Positions 5,427-6,054 of a DNA stretch of 6,054 nt are shown here, piece by piece (positions within the stretch are counted from its first letter, which is position 1; every line of letters starts with the position of its first letter). Source of the DNA: Comamonadaceae bacterium (GTDB lineage: Bacteria > Pseudomonadota > Gammaproteobacteria > Burkholderiales > Burkholderiaceae_C); contig CANJXV010000158.1 of the NCBI GenBank assembly GCA_947478935.1, positions 1-6,054 on the forward strand. The letters are read 5' to 3'. Under the pieces are notes generated by a model that ran no database searches, was not told the DNA's origin, and worked only from the letters and a program-made list of their open reading frames with translations. The position numbers were made by a program, and so were the translations under genes.

Positions 5427-6054
5427 TATTGCGCCCTGAACCCGATGACGTTACCGCGCTCGGTGATTACCACCCAGGTCGAAGCAAGCCACAAAGGCGC
5501 AGAAACAATTGGGGAGCCATCGGTGCTGAGGCGGTTTAACAGCTTGCCGTCGGTTGGAGAAAGAAAGTGGACGTTGCCATCCCCATCTCCCAATAGCAAA
5601 GCGCCGCCCGCCAAGGTCGGGCCGGTCACGCTGCGAAAGCGCAATTTCTCATTGGTCCAAAGTTTTTCGCCATCTGCACGGCGCCAAGCGATTACTTTGC
5701 CATCACTCTCAGTGCCGAACACAGTTTGGGCATCACCACCGATGCCCGAAGCGCCAGACGCGGGTTTATTCCACACACTGCGACCGGTCCGCGCGTCCAC
5801 GCAGGAGACAGCGTACTGAAAGGCACGCAAACATACCGAATCTGCGACACGGCTGTGGCCCGAGACCAAATCAGCCAGGCGCTCGACCTCATTGATACCG
5901 CGCCCGCTGGCCACTTGCACATCCCAGCGCAGCGTTCCATTTTGTGGATTCAAACCGAGCAAGCGACCGGCCTGCGCGGCCAGCAAAGTATCTCCCACAG
6001 CCGTCAATAAACCGGCCTGGGCCAGTAACAAGGATTCACCGGAGCGCTGTTGCG
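5426..6054 (-). CDS. bamB: Outer membrane assembly lipoprotein BamB, C-terminal part (5' end outside window)
   Basis: This is the last 208 codons of a gene that enters from the right edge and stops at TAG (5428-5426). Family members are around 380-390 residues, so slightly under half is missing, including the lipoprotein signal. The visible part shows PQQ-type beta-propeller blades: repeated segments of hydrophobic strand, acidic or polar turn, G and W, as in LNPQNGTLRW, VDARTGRSVW, WRRADGEKLW and LSPTDGKLL. The stretch RGINEVERLADL resembles the conserved BamB segment between blades, and the end VITERGNVIGFRAQ fits the family's final blade. BamB is known as a periplasmic, outer-membrane-anchored scaffold of the BAM complex that binds BamA and helps insert beta-barrel proteins. 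It lies directly upstream of der, the usual order in Betaproteobacteria. Other PQQ-repeat proteins look similar in isolation, but the neighbourhood makes BamB the best call. Confidence 0.9.
   Translation of the reverse strand, partial: QQRSGESLLLAQAGLLTAVGDTLLAAQAGRLLGLNPQNGTLRWDVQVASGRGINEVERLADLVSGHSRVADSVCLRAFQYAVSCVDARTGRSVWNKPASGASGIGGDAQTVFGTESDGKVIAWRRADGEKLWTNEKLRFRSVTGPTLAGGALLLGDGDGNVHFLSPTDGKLLNRLSTDGSPIVSAPLWLASTWVVITERGNVIGFRAQ

Noticed and set aside
5172..5819. Plus-strand open frame of 215 codons
   Set aside because: It runs antisense across the bamB-der junction, two clear genes. It has no recognisable motif and no sign of its own ribosome binding site was looked for beyond this.

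Overview
This window holds a compact run of conserved housekeeping genes, all on the minus strand and therefore read from high to low coordinates: bamB (3' part only), der, hfq, hflX, hflK, hflC and, at the very edge, what looks like the first codons of hisZ. This gene order (bamB-der-hfq-hflX-hflK-hflC-hisZ) is a known arrangement in Betaproteobacteria. The short-tailed Hfq ending its core in GRAVNF, the DNA's moderately high GC by eye, and the HisZ-like start MSAWV all suggest a member of Burkholderiales, probably near Comamonadaceae. The family-level placement is inference.

Layout from the right edge. Positions 6054-5426 encode the C-terminal half of BamB, the beta-propeller lipoprotein of the outer-membrane protein assembly machine. 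A 20-nt gap leads to der (5405-4068), a double GTPase for 50S ribosome assembly. A 107-nt gap with a hairpin and a small upstream ORF precedes hfq (3960-3712, GTG start), the RNA chaperone. A 48-nt gap holding two hairpins precedes hflX (3663-2491), a ribosome-splitting GTPase that probably uses a TTG start. hflK (2451-1021) and hflC (1011-109) follow closely and encode the two membrane SPFH proteins that form the cage around the FtsH protease. The last 108 nt hold a 91-nt spacer and the ATG of the putative hisZ (17-1).

The genes are close enough to form an operon or overlapping transcription units. Their themes are ribosome assembly and rescue (Der, HflX), post-transcriptional control (Hfq) and envelope protein quality control (BamB, HflK/HflC). 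No mobile element, CRISPR array, tRNA, rRNA or plus-strand gene was found. The protein content is ordinary core genome, and I see no undescribed system in it. The observations worth a second look lie in the junctions: a 23-codon ORF whose stop overlaps the hfq start as GTGA, tandem hairpins at the hfq stop, a hairpin covering the der ribosome binding site, and an in-frame A_AAA_AAA slippery heptamer at the hflC stop.
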